From Lysinibacillus odysseyi (GTDB lineage Bacteria; Bacillota; Bacilli; Bacillales_A; Planococcaceae): 64,000 nt of DNA. The notes below the pieces were generated by a model. The model was not told the DNA's origin. It saw nothing but the letters and a program-made list of their open reading frames with translations, and ran no database searches. Position 1 is the stretch's first letter, and the number at the start of each line of letters is the position of its first letter. Below, piece by piece: positions 1-9,196 of this stretch. A program made the translations under genes and the position numbers. The stretch is from assembly GCA_014595895.1 (NCBI GenBank), contig JABUKB010000001.1, positions 248,001-312,000 on the forward strand. The letters are read 5' to 3'.

Positions 1-1653
1 AAGGATGTGGCTTCTGTAGCCAGACAATTGGCGCCTATTTTAAAAGTAGACGAAGCAAAACTGCTAGAAAAGCTGCAGCGACCAGCTTATTTAACAAAGC
101 TCGCTCCTGAAGCGAAAAATTTATCAGTAGAGCAAATCACCCAAATCCAGCAACTGCAAATTGATGGGTTATATAGCGGTGTAGACTATGTGCGGACCTA
201 CCCTTATGGAACACTACTTTCTAGGCTTATCGGGTTTACTGGTTCAGATACGCAAGGGCTTGCGGGAATTGAATATGCCTATGATGATGTGCTGACAGGA
301 AATGCTTCTGCTATTCGTCTCTTTACAGATGCGCAAGGGAAAAAGATGGAGCAAACAGAGGATGAATGGCGACAAGGGGAAGCGGGTGCTACTGTGGAAC
401 TAACGGTAGATTTAGCCTTGCAGCAAATCATCGAAAATGAATTGGAACAGGCTATGGTAATGTACGATGCAGATCAAGCATTGGCTTTGGCGATGAACCC
501 TAAAACAGGTGAAATATTAGGTATAGCTTCTCACCCTACTTATGATCCCGCGCAGTATGCAAGTGTCGACAGTAGTATCTATAATCGAAATTTACCTGTT
601 TTTATGACGTATGAGCCAGGCTCGACTTTTAAAATTATTACATTGAGTGCGGCCATCGAAGAAAAGGTAGTAGATTTAAAGGATGAGTTTTATGACAAAG
701 GGTACACAATGGTAGAAGATGCCAGACTACGCTGCTGGAAAAGAGAAGGACATGGGCACCAAAACTTTTTAGAAGTAGTAGAAAATTCCTGCAACCCTGG
801 CTTTGTCGAATTAGGGAGACGACTAGGGCCGGAGAAATTATTAGCTTATATTCATGATTTTGGCTTTGGTGAAAAGACAGGGTCTACTATTGCTGGGGAA
901 GCGAGTGGCATTTTATTTAAGCCGGAAGCGTTTGGACCTGTTGAATCGGCTACTACTGCCTTTGGGCAAGGTGTGTCTGTTACACCTATTCAACAAGTGC
1001 AGGCAGTAGCTGCTGTAATCAATGGTGGAACATTGTATGAACCTTATATTGTGTCACGTATTGTCGGCTCGAATGGTAAAGTACTGAAAGAAAATAAACC
1101 TCGCGCCAAAAAACGGGTTGTTAGTGAAGAAACATCTAAAATTGTTCGGGAAGCACTAGAATCGGTTGTGGCAAATGGCTCAGGTCGCCAAGCATACCGT
1201 GATGGGCTACGTGTGGGAGGAAAAACAGGAACAGCGCAAAAGGTCGAAAATGGGCGCTATAAAGATGGCGATTATATTGTATCGTTTATCGGGTTTGCCC
1301 CTGCTAACGATCCTGAAATATTAATTTATGTAGCGGTCGATTCTCCTAAGTCCCATTTACAATTTGGTAGTGTAATAGCGGCCCCGATTGTGGGGCATAT
1401 TTTAGAGGAGGCCGCGCCAATTCTAAAACTGCCTTATGCGACAGATCAATTGGAGAAGAAGTTTGTGTGGGGCGATGAAGAAACAGAGCGTATGCCAAAC
1501 TTTGTGAATATGACAGTCGAGGAAGTAACAAAGCAGTTTTATAATTATCATATTCATTGGTATGGGGATGGCGACCGTATAGAAAGTCAATTGCCGGCAC
1601 CTGGGCAATTAATCAAACAAGATGATGCGATTCATTTATACTTAACAAACTAA
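1..1653 (+). CDS. spoVD: Stage V sporulation protein D, class B penicillin-binding transpeptidase (5'-truncated)
   Basis: This is a D,D-transpeptidase that crosslinks peptidoglycan, probably of the spore cortex, in the forespore outer membrane. The frame is open from base 1, so about 95 N-terminal residues (including the membrane anchor) lie outside the window, judged against a usual length near 645; 550 residues are visible. All three catalytic motifs are present: STFK with Ser at visible residue 208, SCN at 263, and KTGTAQ from 408. One PASTA-like domain fills roughly residues 497-550. A single PASTA domain favours SpoVD over the two-PASTA divisome protein PBP2B, and the following mraY-murD-spoVE order agrees. 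murE, which normally comes next, is missing. PBP2B is the alternative identity. Confidence 0.85.
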   Translation, partial: KDVASVARQLAPILKVDEAKLLEKLQRPAYLTKLAPEAKNLSVEQITQIQQLQIDGLYSGVDYVRTYPYGTLLSRLIGFTGSDTQGLAGIEYAYDDVLTGNASAIRLFTDAQGKKMEQTEDEWRQGEAGATVELTVDLALQQIIENELEQAMVMYDADQALALAMNPKTGEILGIASHPTYDPAQYASVDSSIYNRNLPVFMTYEPGSTFKIITLSAAIEEKVVDLKDEFYDKGYTMVEDARLRCWKREGHGHQNFLEVVENSCNPGFVELGRRLGPEKLLAYIHDFGFGEKTGSTIAGEASGILFKPEAFGPVESATTAFGQGVSVTPIQQVQAVAAVINGGTLYEPYIVSRIVGSNGKVLKENKPRAKKRVVSEETSKIVREALESVVANGSGRQAYRDGLRVGGKTGTAQKVENGRYKDGDYIVSFIGFAPANDPEILIYVAVDSPKSHLQFGSVIAAPIVGHILEEAAPILKLPYATDQLEKKFVWGDEETERMPNFVNMTVEEVTKQFYNYHIHWYGDGDRIESQLPAPGQLIKQDDAIHLYLTN

Positions 1654-1733
1654 GCCTTTTAAAATGATGGCAAAACAACTATTATAGTGAAGGATGTTTA
1701 AATATTTACTAGTACCTTAAAGGAGATTTCATA

Positions 1734-2705
1734 ATGAGTTTGGCAACAACCATGATAGTTTTAGCGACAGCATTTATTATGACTGTCCTATTGGCACCAA
1801 TCGGTATACCGATGTTACGCCGTCTGAAATTTGGGCAAAGTATTCGGGAAGAAGGGCCCCAATCGCATCTGAAAAAAGCAGGCACACCAACAATGGGTGG
1901 CTTAATCTTTTTAGTATCGATTATTTTTGCAACAATCGTATGTGGATATTTCTTTGATCTCTTCACAACACAATCCATTGTTTTACTACTTGTTTTTGTA
2001 GGATTTGGCGTCATTGGCTTTTTGGATGATGGTATCAAGGTCATTTTAAAACGCAATTTAGGTTTGACCTCTTTGCAAAAATTAATCGGTCAAATTATTA
2101 TCTCCATTGCAGCGTTTCTATTATTGCGAATAGGAACTTTTGATACGACTATTACGATCCCATGGACAGATTTAAGTATAGACTTCGGTATCTTATATGT
2201 AGCATTTATGATTTTCTGGTTAGTCGGCTTCTCGAATGCCGTCAATTTAACCGATGGCTTGGATGGACTTGTAGCAGGTACAGCCTCTATTGCCTTTGCG
2301 GCGTTTGGCGTGATTGCCCTATTTAACGATCAATTGGATATCGCATTATTTGCTTTTGCTGTCACAGGCGCATTGCTTGGTTTCTTAGTATTCAATGCCA
2401 ATCCAGCAAAGGTTTTCATGGGGGATACAGGATCACTGGCACTGGGCGGAGCACTAGCCATGCTCTCAATTTTAGTGAAGCAAGAACTATTATTATTGCT
2501 AATCGGTCTTGTCTTTGTCATTGAAACTTTATCGGTTATTTTACAGGTTGGTAGTTTTAAGTTACGTAAAAAGCGGATTTTCAAAATGAGTCCGATTCAC
2601 CATCACTTTGAGCTATCAGGGTGGTCAGAATGGAAAGTCGTACTTGTCTTTTGGTCAACAGGGCTTATCGTAGCGTTAATTGCAGTCTTAACGGAGGCGT
2701 TATAA
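1734..2705 (+). CDS. mraY: Phospho-N-acetylmuramoyl-pentapeptide transferase
   Basis: MraY transfers phospho-MurNAc-pentapeptide to undecaprenyl phosphate, making lipid I, the first membrane step of peptidoglycan synthesis. The 323-residue product is the normal family length and is almost entirely hydrophobic, with about ten membrane helices. Family motifs are visible: a DDGIK segment near residue 100, [28 protein letters not shown], and the histidine-rich HHHFE loop near the C-terminus. The ATG start follows an AAAGGAGA ribosome site. The gene begins 80 bases after spoVD with no murE between them. Its stop overlaps the murD start by one base, indicating translational coupling. Confidence 0.97.
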   Translation: MSLATTMIVLATAFIMTVLLAPIGIPMLRRLKFGQSIREEGPQSHLKKAGTPTMGGLIFLVSIIFATIVCGYFFDLFTTQSIVLLLVFVGFGVIGFLDDGIKVILKRNLGLTSLQKLIGQIIISIAAFLLLRIGTFDTTITIPWTDLSIDFGILYVAFMIFWLVGFSNAVNLTDGLDGLVAGTASIAFAAFGVIALFNDQLDIALFAFAVTGALLGFLVFNANPAKVFMGDTGSLALGGALAMLSILVKQELLLLLIGLVFVIETLSVILQVGSFKLRKKRIFKMSPIHHHFELSGWSEWKVVLVFWSTGLIVALIAVLTEAL

Positions 2706-4057
2706 TGATTGAGTATACGGCATTACAACATAGAAAAGTTTTAGTATTAGGTTTAGCGAAAAGCGGGATGGCCGCAGCAGAATTATTGCATGAGTTAGGC
2801 GCATTTGTCACAGTCAATGATGCAAAATCATTTGATGCTAATCCTGAAGCACAGCAATTATTAACAAAGGGAATTACAGTGATTTGCGGGCGTCATCCAG
2901 AAGATTTACTTGATGAAGGCTTTGAATTAATCGTGAAAAATCCAGGCATCCCGTACAGTAATCCGATCATTGCGGATGCATTGCGTCGCGGATTGCCGGT
3001 GATTACAGAGATGGAGTTAGCTTATTTAGTGAGTGAAGCGCCATTTATCGGTATTACGGGTACAAATGGGAAAACAACAACAACAACTATTATTTTTGAA
3101 ATGTTAGAAAAAGGAGCAAAACAGCCTCTTATCGCCGGTAATATTGGAACTGTAGCCTGCGGAGTAGCGAAGGAAGCGACAGCCGAAAACGTGATTGTTA
3201 CAGAATTATCGTCATTCCAACTAATGGGAACACGTGAATTTAAGCCGCACATAGCGATTTTAACAAATCTATATGACGCTCACTTAGATTATCATGGAAC
3301 ATTTGAAGAGTACGCAGAAGCTAAATTTGGCGTTACACGCAACCAAACAGAAGAAGATTTTTTCATCTTCAATAATGACCAAGAGGTTGTCCGTCAATAT
3401 GCGGCAAAATCGAAGGCACAAAAAGTGCCATTTACAACAAATGGCTATGCGAAAGAAGGAATCAGCGCAGATGACGATGCAATTTACTGGCAAGGTGAGC
3501 GCATTATTGAACGTGCGAATATTGCTTTGCCAGGGAAGCATAATTTAGAAAATATTTGCTGTGCTGTAGCGGCATGCCTATTGCACGGCTGTGAGCTAGA
3601 GGCAATTAAGGCGGTGCTAGCTAAATTTGGCGGCGTGCGTCACCGTATGCAATTTGTGCGTGATTGGAAAGGTCGCAAAATATATAACGACTCGAAAGCA
3701 ACCAACTGTTTAGCAGCGAAGAGTGCATTAGAGGCATTTACGAAACCAATTATTTTATTAGCAGGTGGTTTAGACCGCGGCCATTCATTTGAAGAAATGA
3801 GAGAAGCGATGCAAAACGTAAAAGCTGTAGTAGCCTTCGGTGAAACAGGTCAACGCTTTATCGAATTTGCCAAATCTTGTGGCGTCACACAAACAGTAGC
3901 AGCTACAAATGTGGAGGATGCTGTTGTCTATGCTGCGGATTTATCAGCAGAGGGGGATGTCATTTTATTATCACCTGCCTGTGCAAGCTGGGATCAATAT
4001 GAGAGTTTTGAAATCCGTGGGGATGTTTATATTGATTGCGTGATGAAATTATCTTAA
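2705..4057 (+). CDS. murD: UDP-N-acetylmuramoyl-L-alanine--D-glutamate ligase
   Basis: MurD is a cytoplasmic ATP-dependent ligase that adds D-glutamate to UDP-MurNAc-L-Ala. The ATG at 2705 shares one base with the mraY stop and gives 450 residues, essentially the B. subtilis length; a longer reading beginning at 2621 would run back into mraY and is not needed. The Mur-ligase ATP loop GTNGKTT lies at residues 119-125, followed by the central domain and a C-terminal domain with a NDSKATN segment, as in the family. It is followed closely by spoVE and belongs to the division/cell-wall operon. Confidence 0.96.
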   Translation: MIEYTALQHRKVLVLGLAKSGMAAAELLHELGAFVTVNDAKSFDANPEAQQLLTKGITVICGRHPEDLLDEGFELIVKNPGIPYSNPIIADALRRGLPVITEMELAYLVSEAPFIGITGTNGKTTTTTIIFEMLEKGAKQPLIAGNIGTVACGVAKEATAENVIVTELSSFQLMGTREFKPHIAILTNLYDAHLDYHGTFEEYAEAKFGVTRNQTEEDFFIFNNDQEVVRQYAAKSKAQKVPFTTNGYAKEGISADDDAIYWQGERIIERANIALPGKHNLENICCAVAACLLHGCELEAIKAVLAKFGGVRHRMQFVRDWKGRKIYNDSKATNCLAAKSALEAFTKPIILLAGGLDRGHSFEEMREAMQNVKAVVAFGETGQRFIEFAKSCGVTQTVAATNVEDAVVYAADLSAEGDVILLSPACASWDQYESFEIRGDVYIDCVMKLS

Positions 4058-4066
4058 GGAAGGATT

Positions 4067-5158
4067 TTGTCGCTGGCAAGACGACTTTTTGTAGGAAGTG
4101 CATTTGTACTGAGCCTTATTGGCATTGTTTTTATTTATTCAGCTAGTTCTTATTGGGGTGAGGTGCGTTATGCAGATCAAACCCCCTTTTATGTGAAGCA
4201 AAGTCTCTATTTTGTAGCAGCATTGATTGTGTTTCGTGTTGTGAGCCGAATGGAGACATTGCAGCATAAAAAATGGTGGACGTTATTGTATATCGTTTCA
4301 ATTATATTGCTAATCGGAGTTTTAATTCCGGGTATTGGAGTTTGGCGTAATGGGTCGAGAAGTTGGATCGGCTTAGGACCATTAACGTTTCAGCCAGCAG
4401 AGTTAGCGAAAGTAGCCACACTCATTTATTTAAGTAGTTTATTGGCTAATAGAAAAAGGGGAGAGGCCGTTATTCAGTTGAAGCACTTTATCGTGCTGCT
4501 GATTCCAATCTGCTGTTTAATGTTACAGCCAGATTTTGGCTCAGCCTTTATTTTGATTATGGGTGCCTTTGCCTTGTTTTTTATTGCTGAGTATCCATTC
4601 AAGTTTTACCTATTATGTATGCTAGGCGGAGCAGGAGCGTTGGCGGCTTTAATTATATCAGCACCTTATCGATTAGCTAGAATTAAAGCATTTTTAGATC
4701 CGTGGCAAGACCCATTAGGTAGTGGGTTTCAGGCAGTGCAGTCGTTAATGGCAATTGGACCAGCTGGATTGTTTGGACACGGCTTTTTAAAAAGTAGACA
4801 AAAGTATTTATATTTGCCAGAACCACAAAATGATTTTATTTTTTCGATTCTATTGGAAGAGACGGGGTTAATAGGTGGCGTTATTGTCATATGTATTTTT
4901 GCGTGCTTTTTAGCAAGCGGCTATCATTTAGCCAGGAAAGTCGTCTATATGAGAGCATATTATGTCATCGTGGCACTTTTGTCGATGATTGCTCTGCAAG
5001 CAGCTTTAAATATAGGCGTAGTTATTGGCTTATTACCGGTAACAGGTGTAACATTACCATTTATCAGTTATGGCGGTACATCTTTAATGTTGCTGTGGTT
5101 TGTAGTAGGCGTAATTTACTTGTTTAGTAAAATGACCATGAGAAAGGAGGAGCACTAA
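4067..5158 (+). CDS. spoVE: SEDS peptidoglycan polymerase, SpoVE/FtsW type
   Basis: SEDS-family membrane glycosyltransferases polymerise lipid II together with a class B PBP, here presumably SpoVD. The product is 363 residues, matching SpoVE (about 366) better than the longer FtsW, with about ten transmembrane helices. SEDS signature stretches are visible, including SRSWIGLGPLTFQPAE near residue 100, a PEPQNDFIFS segment, and the C-terminal LPFISYGGTS. Translation starts at TTG 4067 after an AAGGAAGG ribosome site. The stop at 5156-5158 overlaps the divIB ATG (TAATG), so there is no space for murG and murB, which follow spoVE in B. subtilis. A vegetative FtsW role cannot be excluded. Confidence 0.88.
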   Translation: MSLARRLFVGSAFVLSLIGIVFIYSASSYWGEVRYADQTPFYVKQSLYFVAALIVFRVVSRMETLQHKKWWTLLYIVSIILLIGVLIPGIGVWRNGSRSWIGLGPLTFQPAELAKVATLIYLSSLLANRKRGEAVIQLKHFIVLLIPICCLMLQPDFGSAFILIMGAFALFFIAEYPFKFYLLCMLGGAGALAALIISAPYRLARIKAFLDPWQDPLGSGFQAVQSLMAIGPAGLFGHGFLKSRQKYLYLPEPQNDFIFSILLEETGLIGGVIVICIFACFLASGYHLARKVVYMRAYYVIVALLSMIALQAALNIGVVIGLLPVTGVTLPFISYGGTSLMLLWFVVGVIYLFSKMTMRKEEH

Positions 5159-5964
5159 TGGAAAAAATTATTGATTTAGAAGATCGAATTCCATCGTTTC
5201 GCGAAAAACGACGAAAACGGACAAATTTCAAATTTATTATTGTGAGTGCTATTTTTTTATTTGTGCTCCTCGTTCTTATCTATCTGCAGTCGCCTCTCAG
5301 CAAAATTCAACATATGAATATTTCAGGGGCTCAATTGGTAGAAGAGGCACAATATGAAAGTTTGGCAAATATAAAAATAGGTGACTCCATGTGGGATATC
5401 GACACAGGCGCAGTAGAGAAAAATTTAGAAGAACTTGCCTGGGTAGAAAAAGCCACAGTAAAGCGTCAATGGTTAAATACTGTGCATATTGAGATAGAAG
5501 AATGGCAAAAAGTAGCCTATTTAGCAAAAGACCATACCTTCTATCCGTTGCTTGAAAACGGTGAATTACTAGAAGAGTCAAAAGTAATGACACCTATTGA
5601 TGCACCTGTCTTTTTGCAGTTTGAGGATGAAGCTTTACTAAAAAAATTACTCAAGGAATTAGCTGAATTAGAACCCGAAGTACTGGCCATGATTTCACAA
5701 ATTAATGCTAGTGCGGATACAGCCGACCCTTACGCGATTACCCTATTTATGAATGATGGCTATGAGGTACGTGCAGATTTGACTTCATTGGCAAGCAAGT
5801 TAAACTACTACCCATCCATCGTTGCGCAAATTGAAAATCAAGAGCAATATGAAAAGGGCATTATAGATATTGAAGTGGGGTCATATTATCGTTCCTATAC
5901 AGATGAATACTCGATAGAAATTGAAATGAATGCTGGACAGGATGTGATGGAGGATGAAGAATAG
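5158..5964 (+). CDS. divIB: Cell division protein DivIB (FtsQ family)
   Basis: DivIB is a bitopic divisome protein that forms a complex with FtsL and DivIC and regulates septal peptidoglycan synthesis. The 268-residue product has a short basic cytoplasmic tail (REKRRKR), one transmembrane helix at about residues 24-43, and an extracellular POTRA domain starting near residue 48 (QHMNISGAQLV). The larger beta domain follows, with an acidic tail. It overlaps spoVE by one base, and the next gene starts 11 bases before its stop, consistent with tight operon coupling. Sequence identity outside the POTRA region is expected to be low, so the call rests on architecture and position. Confidence 0.92.
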   Translation: MEKIIDLEDRIPSFREKRRKRTNFKFIIVSAIFLFVLLVLIYLQSPLSKIQHMNISGAQLVEEAQYESLANIKIGDSMWDIDTGAVEKNLEELAWVEKATVKRQWLNTVHIEIEEWQKVAYLAKDHTFYPLLENGELLEESKVMTPIDAPVFLQFEDEALLKKLLKELAELEPEVLAMISQINASADTADPYAITLFMNDGYEVRADLTSLASKLNYYPSIVAQIENQEQYEKGIIDIEVGSYYRSYTDEYSIEIEMNAGQDVMEDEE

Positions 5965-6679
5965 TCCTCAAATGAAAGGTGCGTGGCTGAGCAGAAAATA
6001 CTTTATGATTTTAACGGTCTGTATTATGACAGGTTTTATTTTGGGTTATTCCTATAATATTTCAAAAGACAAACGGGACAAAGAATCCATATCTCACTTT
6101 TATACGCAGCAAGGAGATTCTTATCAAGAGGAATTAATTGCCCAACAAGAGCGTAATAAAGAATTATCGGATGAATTAAATGCATTGCAGTCAAAAATAT
6201 TGGAATATGAGCAAACATATAAAACAAATGAGGATACATATGATGTACTTGCCGAAGAAGCTGAGACATTGCGTGTATTATTAGGGGAATTGCCAGGGAG
6301 TGGACAAGGTGTATCTATTACACTAGAAGATCATAACTATAATAGCTCTTCCAACCCCAATGACTATATTGTGCACGAGAGTCATGTATTCTCTGTTATT
6401 AATGAATTGAAAATTGCAGGGGCTGAGGCGATTTCCATCAATGGCCAGCGTCTGCAGGCTCATTCTTATATCAGCTGTAATGGACCGGTGATTACGATTG
6501 ATGGAAATCAATATCCAGCGCCTTTTGTCATTGAAGCCGTCGGGAATGGAGAAACTTTATTATCGGCTCTTGAAATTTCGGGAGGCGTTGTCGATCAGTT
6601 ATTAACAGATCATGTTGTCGTGACCTTAGCGAAAAAAGATCTTATTCATATGCCCGCTATTACTAAAGGAAATTCGTAA
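5954..6679 (+). CDS. ylxW: DUF881 family membrane protein, YlxW-like
   Basis: This 241-residue protein has a transmembrane helix at about residues 17-34, an extracytoplasmic coiled coil at about 55-105 rich in Glu, Gln and Leu, and then a compact DUF881 domain containing SGQGVSITLEDH and a GAEAISINGQRL segment. Its molecular role is not established; members sit in division gene clusters of Firmicutes and Actinobacteria. The ATG at 5954 lies inside the end of divIB, directly after GGAGG. In B. subtilis ylxW and ylxX lie in the same place between divIB and sbp. Assigning this copy as YlxW rather than YlxX is by position. Confidence 0.82.
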   Translation: MKNSPQMKGAWLSRKYFMILTVCIMTGFILGYSYNISKDKRDKESISHFYTQQGDSYQEELIAQQERNKELSDELNALQSKILEYEQTYKTNEDTYDVLAEEAETLRVLLGELPGSGQGVSITLEDHNYNSSSNPNDYIVHESHVFSVINELKIAGAEAISINGQRLQAHSYISCNGPVITIDGNQYPAPFVIEAVGNGETLLSALEISGGVVDQLLTDHVVVTLAKKDLIHMPAITKGNS

Positions 6680-6694
6680 AGGGGGCTTGAATGT

Positions 6695-7411
6695 ATGACG
6701 AAAAAGATGATCATTCATATTACGATTATTTCGTTCATTATGGGTTTTATGCTAGCTGTCCAGTATAACACGGTTCAAAGACCAGAAATGATAGAGTCTA
6801 CGGACATCTGGGACATTAGACAAAAGGTAGCAAGCGAAAGAAACTTGCACTCTAGTTTATTGGAGGAAATCCGGGTAGCACAGCAAGTTGTGCAGCAATA
6901 TGAAACAGATGCGGTAACCGATGCAGAGGCAATTTTAATCAATACTGTAGAGGATTTAAAAGCATCCGTAGGGCTAAATGCTGTAACAGGTCCAGGCGTT
7001 ATCTTAACGATTGAACCAGCGCAGGAGCTGATTGACTTCGGCTATGAATTAAAAGAAATTCCGCCAGCGCTATTGATTCGATTAGTCAATGATATATATC
7101 GCTTTAATGGACGGTATATCGAAATTGCCGATCAGCGCCTTACGAATTTTTCGGCTATTCGAGATATTAACGGAAAAACAACAGTCAATAGTATACCGAT
7201 TGGACGAGCGGGTATCGACATTCGTGTAATAGCAGATACGCAAGAAGAGGCTGCCAAATTATATAACTATTTACTTGCTTCTACATTTTTTGATGAGTTT
7301 TATATTGATAATATGCAGCTATCTGTAGAGTTGCCTACGCATGATGTGACTATACAAGGGACAGAACGCATAATTGATAACAAGTATTTAACAGTGGACA
7401 AAGGAGATTAG
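6695..7411 (+). CDS. ylxX: DUF881 family membrane protein, YlxX-like
   Basis: This is a second DUF881 paralogue, 238 residues long, with an N-terminal transmembrane helix at about residues 4-22 and a short helical stalk. The DUF881 domain carries VTGPGVILTIEPAQ near residue 108 and an EIADQRLTNFSAIRD segment equivalent to the INGQRL region of its neighbour. The ATG at 6695 follows AAAGGGGGC. It starts 15 bases after the previous gene and ends 3 bases before sbp. The function is unknown; an accessory role at the division site is inferred from context only. Confidence 0.82.
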   Translation: MTKKMIIHITIISFIMGFMLAVQYNTVQRPEMIESTDIWDIRQKVASERNLHSSLLEEIRVAQQVVQQYETDAVTDAEAILINTVEDLKASVGLNAVTGPGVILTIEPAQELIDFGYELKEIPPALLIRLVNDIYRFNGRYIEIADQRLTNFSAIRDINGKTTVNSIPIGRAGIDIRVIADTQEEAAKLYNYLLASTFFDEFYIDNMQLSVELPTHDVTIQGTERIIDNKYLTVDKGD

Positions 7412-7414
7412 CTT

Positions 7415-7792
7415 ATGTGGTTACCATTATTAGGGCTCATATTGGGCATTGCTTTGGGCATCTTGACAGATATCCAGATTCCCGCTGTATACGAAAACTA
7501 CTTGTCCATTGCCGTATTAGCAGCGCTTGATACGATGTTTGGTGGAATTCGTGCACAATTGCAAAATATATATGATGATAAAGTCTTTATTTCAGGCTTT
7601 TTCTTTAATATAGCTTTAGCCGCAGGATTAGCCTTTTTAGGTGTACATCTAGGAGTAGATTTATATTTAGCTGCTATTTTTGCCTTTGGGGTAAGACTAT
7701 TCCAAAATATTGCTGTTATTAGAAGAATACTAATTGAAAAATGGGAAGAATATAAATTAAAAAAGAGTGAAAATTTACCAAAAGCACGTTAA
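7415..7792 (+). CDS. sbp: Small basic membrane protein Sbp (DUF1290)
   Basis: This small hydrophobic protein (125 residues) has about three to four transmembrane helices and a basic cytoplasmic tail (IEKWEEYKLKKSE). The family motif region LDTMFGGIRAQLQN is clear. It is the last gene before ftsA, exactly as in B. subtilis, where sbp encodes a small basic protein of unknown function. The ATG at 7415 follows AAAGGAGA at 7400-7407. About 90 bases separate it from ftsA, room for a separate ftsAZ promoter. Confidence 0.9.
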   Translation: MWLPLLGLILGIALGILTDIQIPAVYENYLSIAVLAALDTMFGGIRAQLQNIYDDKVFISGFFFNIALAAGLAFLGVHLGVDLYLAAIFAFGVRLFQNIAVIRRILIEKWEEYKLKKSENLPKAR

Positions 7793-7818
7793 AATTAGAT
7801 TACAAATGGTATTTTACT

Positions 7819-7847
7819 TAGACATTAGTCAAGTTTTACAATAAAAT
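7819..7847 (+). promoter_or_regulatory. Candidate sigma-A promoter of ftsAZ
   Basis: A TAGACA −35 hexamer (7819-7824) and a TAAAAT −10 hexamer (7842-7847) are separated by exactly 17 bases. Each matches consensus at five of six positions. It lies in the only sizeable gap before ftsA. B. subtilis is known to transcribe ftsAZ from its own promoters in this gap. No clear sigma-H element was identified. Confidence 0.5.
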
Positions 7848-7882
7848 AATATTTAAGAGGATTTTTAAGGAGGTGCAGCGAG

Positions 7883-9172
7883 TTGAATCATCAAGATATT
7901 TATATATCATTAGATATAGGGTCATCTTCTATTAAAGTATTAATAGGTGAAATGAGCAATGGTCAACTACATGTAATTGGTGTAGGGCATGAAAAGTCTA
8001 ATGGCATTCGCCGAGGCGCGATTGTTGATATTGACGCTACCGTGCAATCAATTAAAAGAGCAGTAGAACAAGCAGAAAGAATGACAGGTTTAAAGATTGA
8101 AGACGTGGTGCTCGGTGTACCGGCAAATCAGACGGTATTGCAACCTGTTAAAGGCGTAGTAGCTGTAAGTGGCGAAGGGAACGAGATTTCAAATGAGGAT
8201 TTACAGCGCGTACTCGACTCTGCACAAACGATTGCTACATCACCAGATAAGGACCTAGTGCATATTGTACCAAAACATTATACAGTTGATTTACTATCGG
8301 AAATACATGATCCACGTGGAATGATTGGCACGCGTCTAGAAGTAGATGCGACGATGATTACAACTTCACGGACACTTTTACATAATGTGTTGCGTTGTGT
8401 AGAGCGCGCTGGTTTAAATATTTATGAAATTTATTTGCAACCGTTAGCAGCTGGCTATTATGCTTTAACAGAAGATGAAAAAAATCAAGGTACCGCTTAT
8501 ATTGAGCTAGGCGGTGGTTCGACGACAATCGCTGTTTTTGAAGATGGTCTATTAACTCATACAGGGGTAGTGCCTTTTGGAGGAGACCAGATTACAAAAG
8601 ATTTATCCATTGTACTCGAAACATCAACTGAACAAGCTGAAAGAATCAAAAGACAGTATGGACATGCTTTCATGGAGGAGGCATCACCAGAACAAACTTT
8701 TGAAGTACAGGTAGAAGGGACAAGCACTGTACAAGAATATGACCAGCGTTATATTGCTGAAATCATAGGTGCGCGGGTAGAAGAAATTTTTGAACATGTG
8801 TTAGATGAGTTATCTCGTTTAGGTGTACGCGATCTTCCTGGAGGTATTGTATTGTCGGGGGGCGTTGCACAACTTGAAGGCATCGGGCAACTAGCTCGTC
8901 AAATTATGCAGCTACGTGTACGTGTACACATTCCTGATTACATTGGGGTCCGTGACTCAGCGTTTACGACAGCAGTGGGACTTATCCATTATGCACATTC
9001 TAATGATGAATTTTACGGCAGGAGTCCCGAAACGGTTGCGGCAGTTCCAGAGCAGAAACAAACAACTCCTCCAAAGGCGCAGTCAAATACAGATGAAAAA
9101 GCTGTAGACCGTACAAAAAAACCGGGTATGATGCACAAAGCAAAAAAATTCTTTGAAGGCTTTTTCGAGTAA
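7883..9172 (+). CDS. ftsA: Cell division protein FtsA
   Basis: FtsA is an actin-fold ATPase that anchors FtsZ to the membrane. The 429-residue product begins with the phosphate-1 motif SLDIGSSSIK, has the FtsA-specific 1C insertion, a YIELGGGSTT phosphate-2 loop and a VLSGGVAQLEG region. It ends in a basic-hydrophobic amphipathic helix (HKAKKFFEGFFE) that would be the membrane-targeting sequence. Translation starts at TTG 7883 behind a near-perfect AAGGAGGTG ribosome site at 7869-7877. ftsZ follows 24 bases downstream. Confidence 0.97.
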   Translation: MNHQDIYISLDIGSSSIKVLIGEMSNGQLHVIGVGHEKSNGIRRGAIVDIDATVQSIKRAVEQAERMTGLKIEDVVLGVPANQTVLQPVKGVVAVSGEGNEISNEDLQRVLDSAQTIATSPDKDLVHIVPKHYTVDLLSEIHDPRGMIGTRLEVDATMITTSRTLLHNVLRCVERAGLNIYEIYLQPLAAGYYALTEDEKNQGTAYIELGGGSTTIAVFEDGLLTHTGVVPFGGDQITKDLSIVLETSTEQAERIKRQYGHAFMEEASPEQTFEVQVEGTSTVQEYDQRYIAEIIGARVEEIFEHVLDELSRLGVRDLPGGIVLSGGVAQLEGIGQLARQIMQLRVRVHIPDYIGVRDSAFTTAVGLIHYAHSNDEFYGRSPETVAAVPEQKQTTPPKAQSNTDEKAVDRTKKPGMMHKAKKFFEGFFE

Positions 9173-9196
9173 AGATACAAAGTAGGAGGAGAAAAC

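Noticed and set aside
2621-2704. Longer murD starting inside mraY
   Set aside because: The extra 28 residues are not Mur-ligase-like, and the ATG at 2705 coupled to the mraY stop matches the known length and N-terminus.
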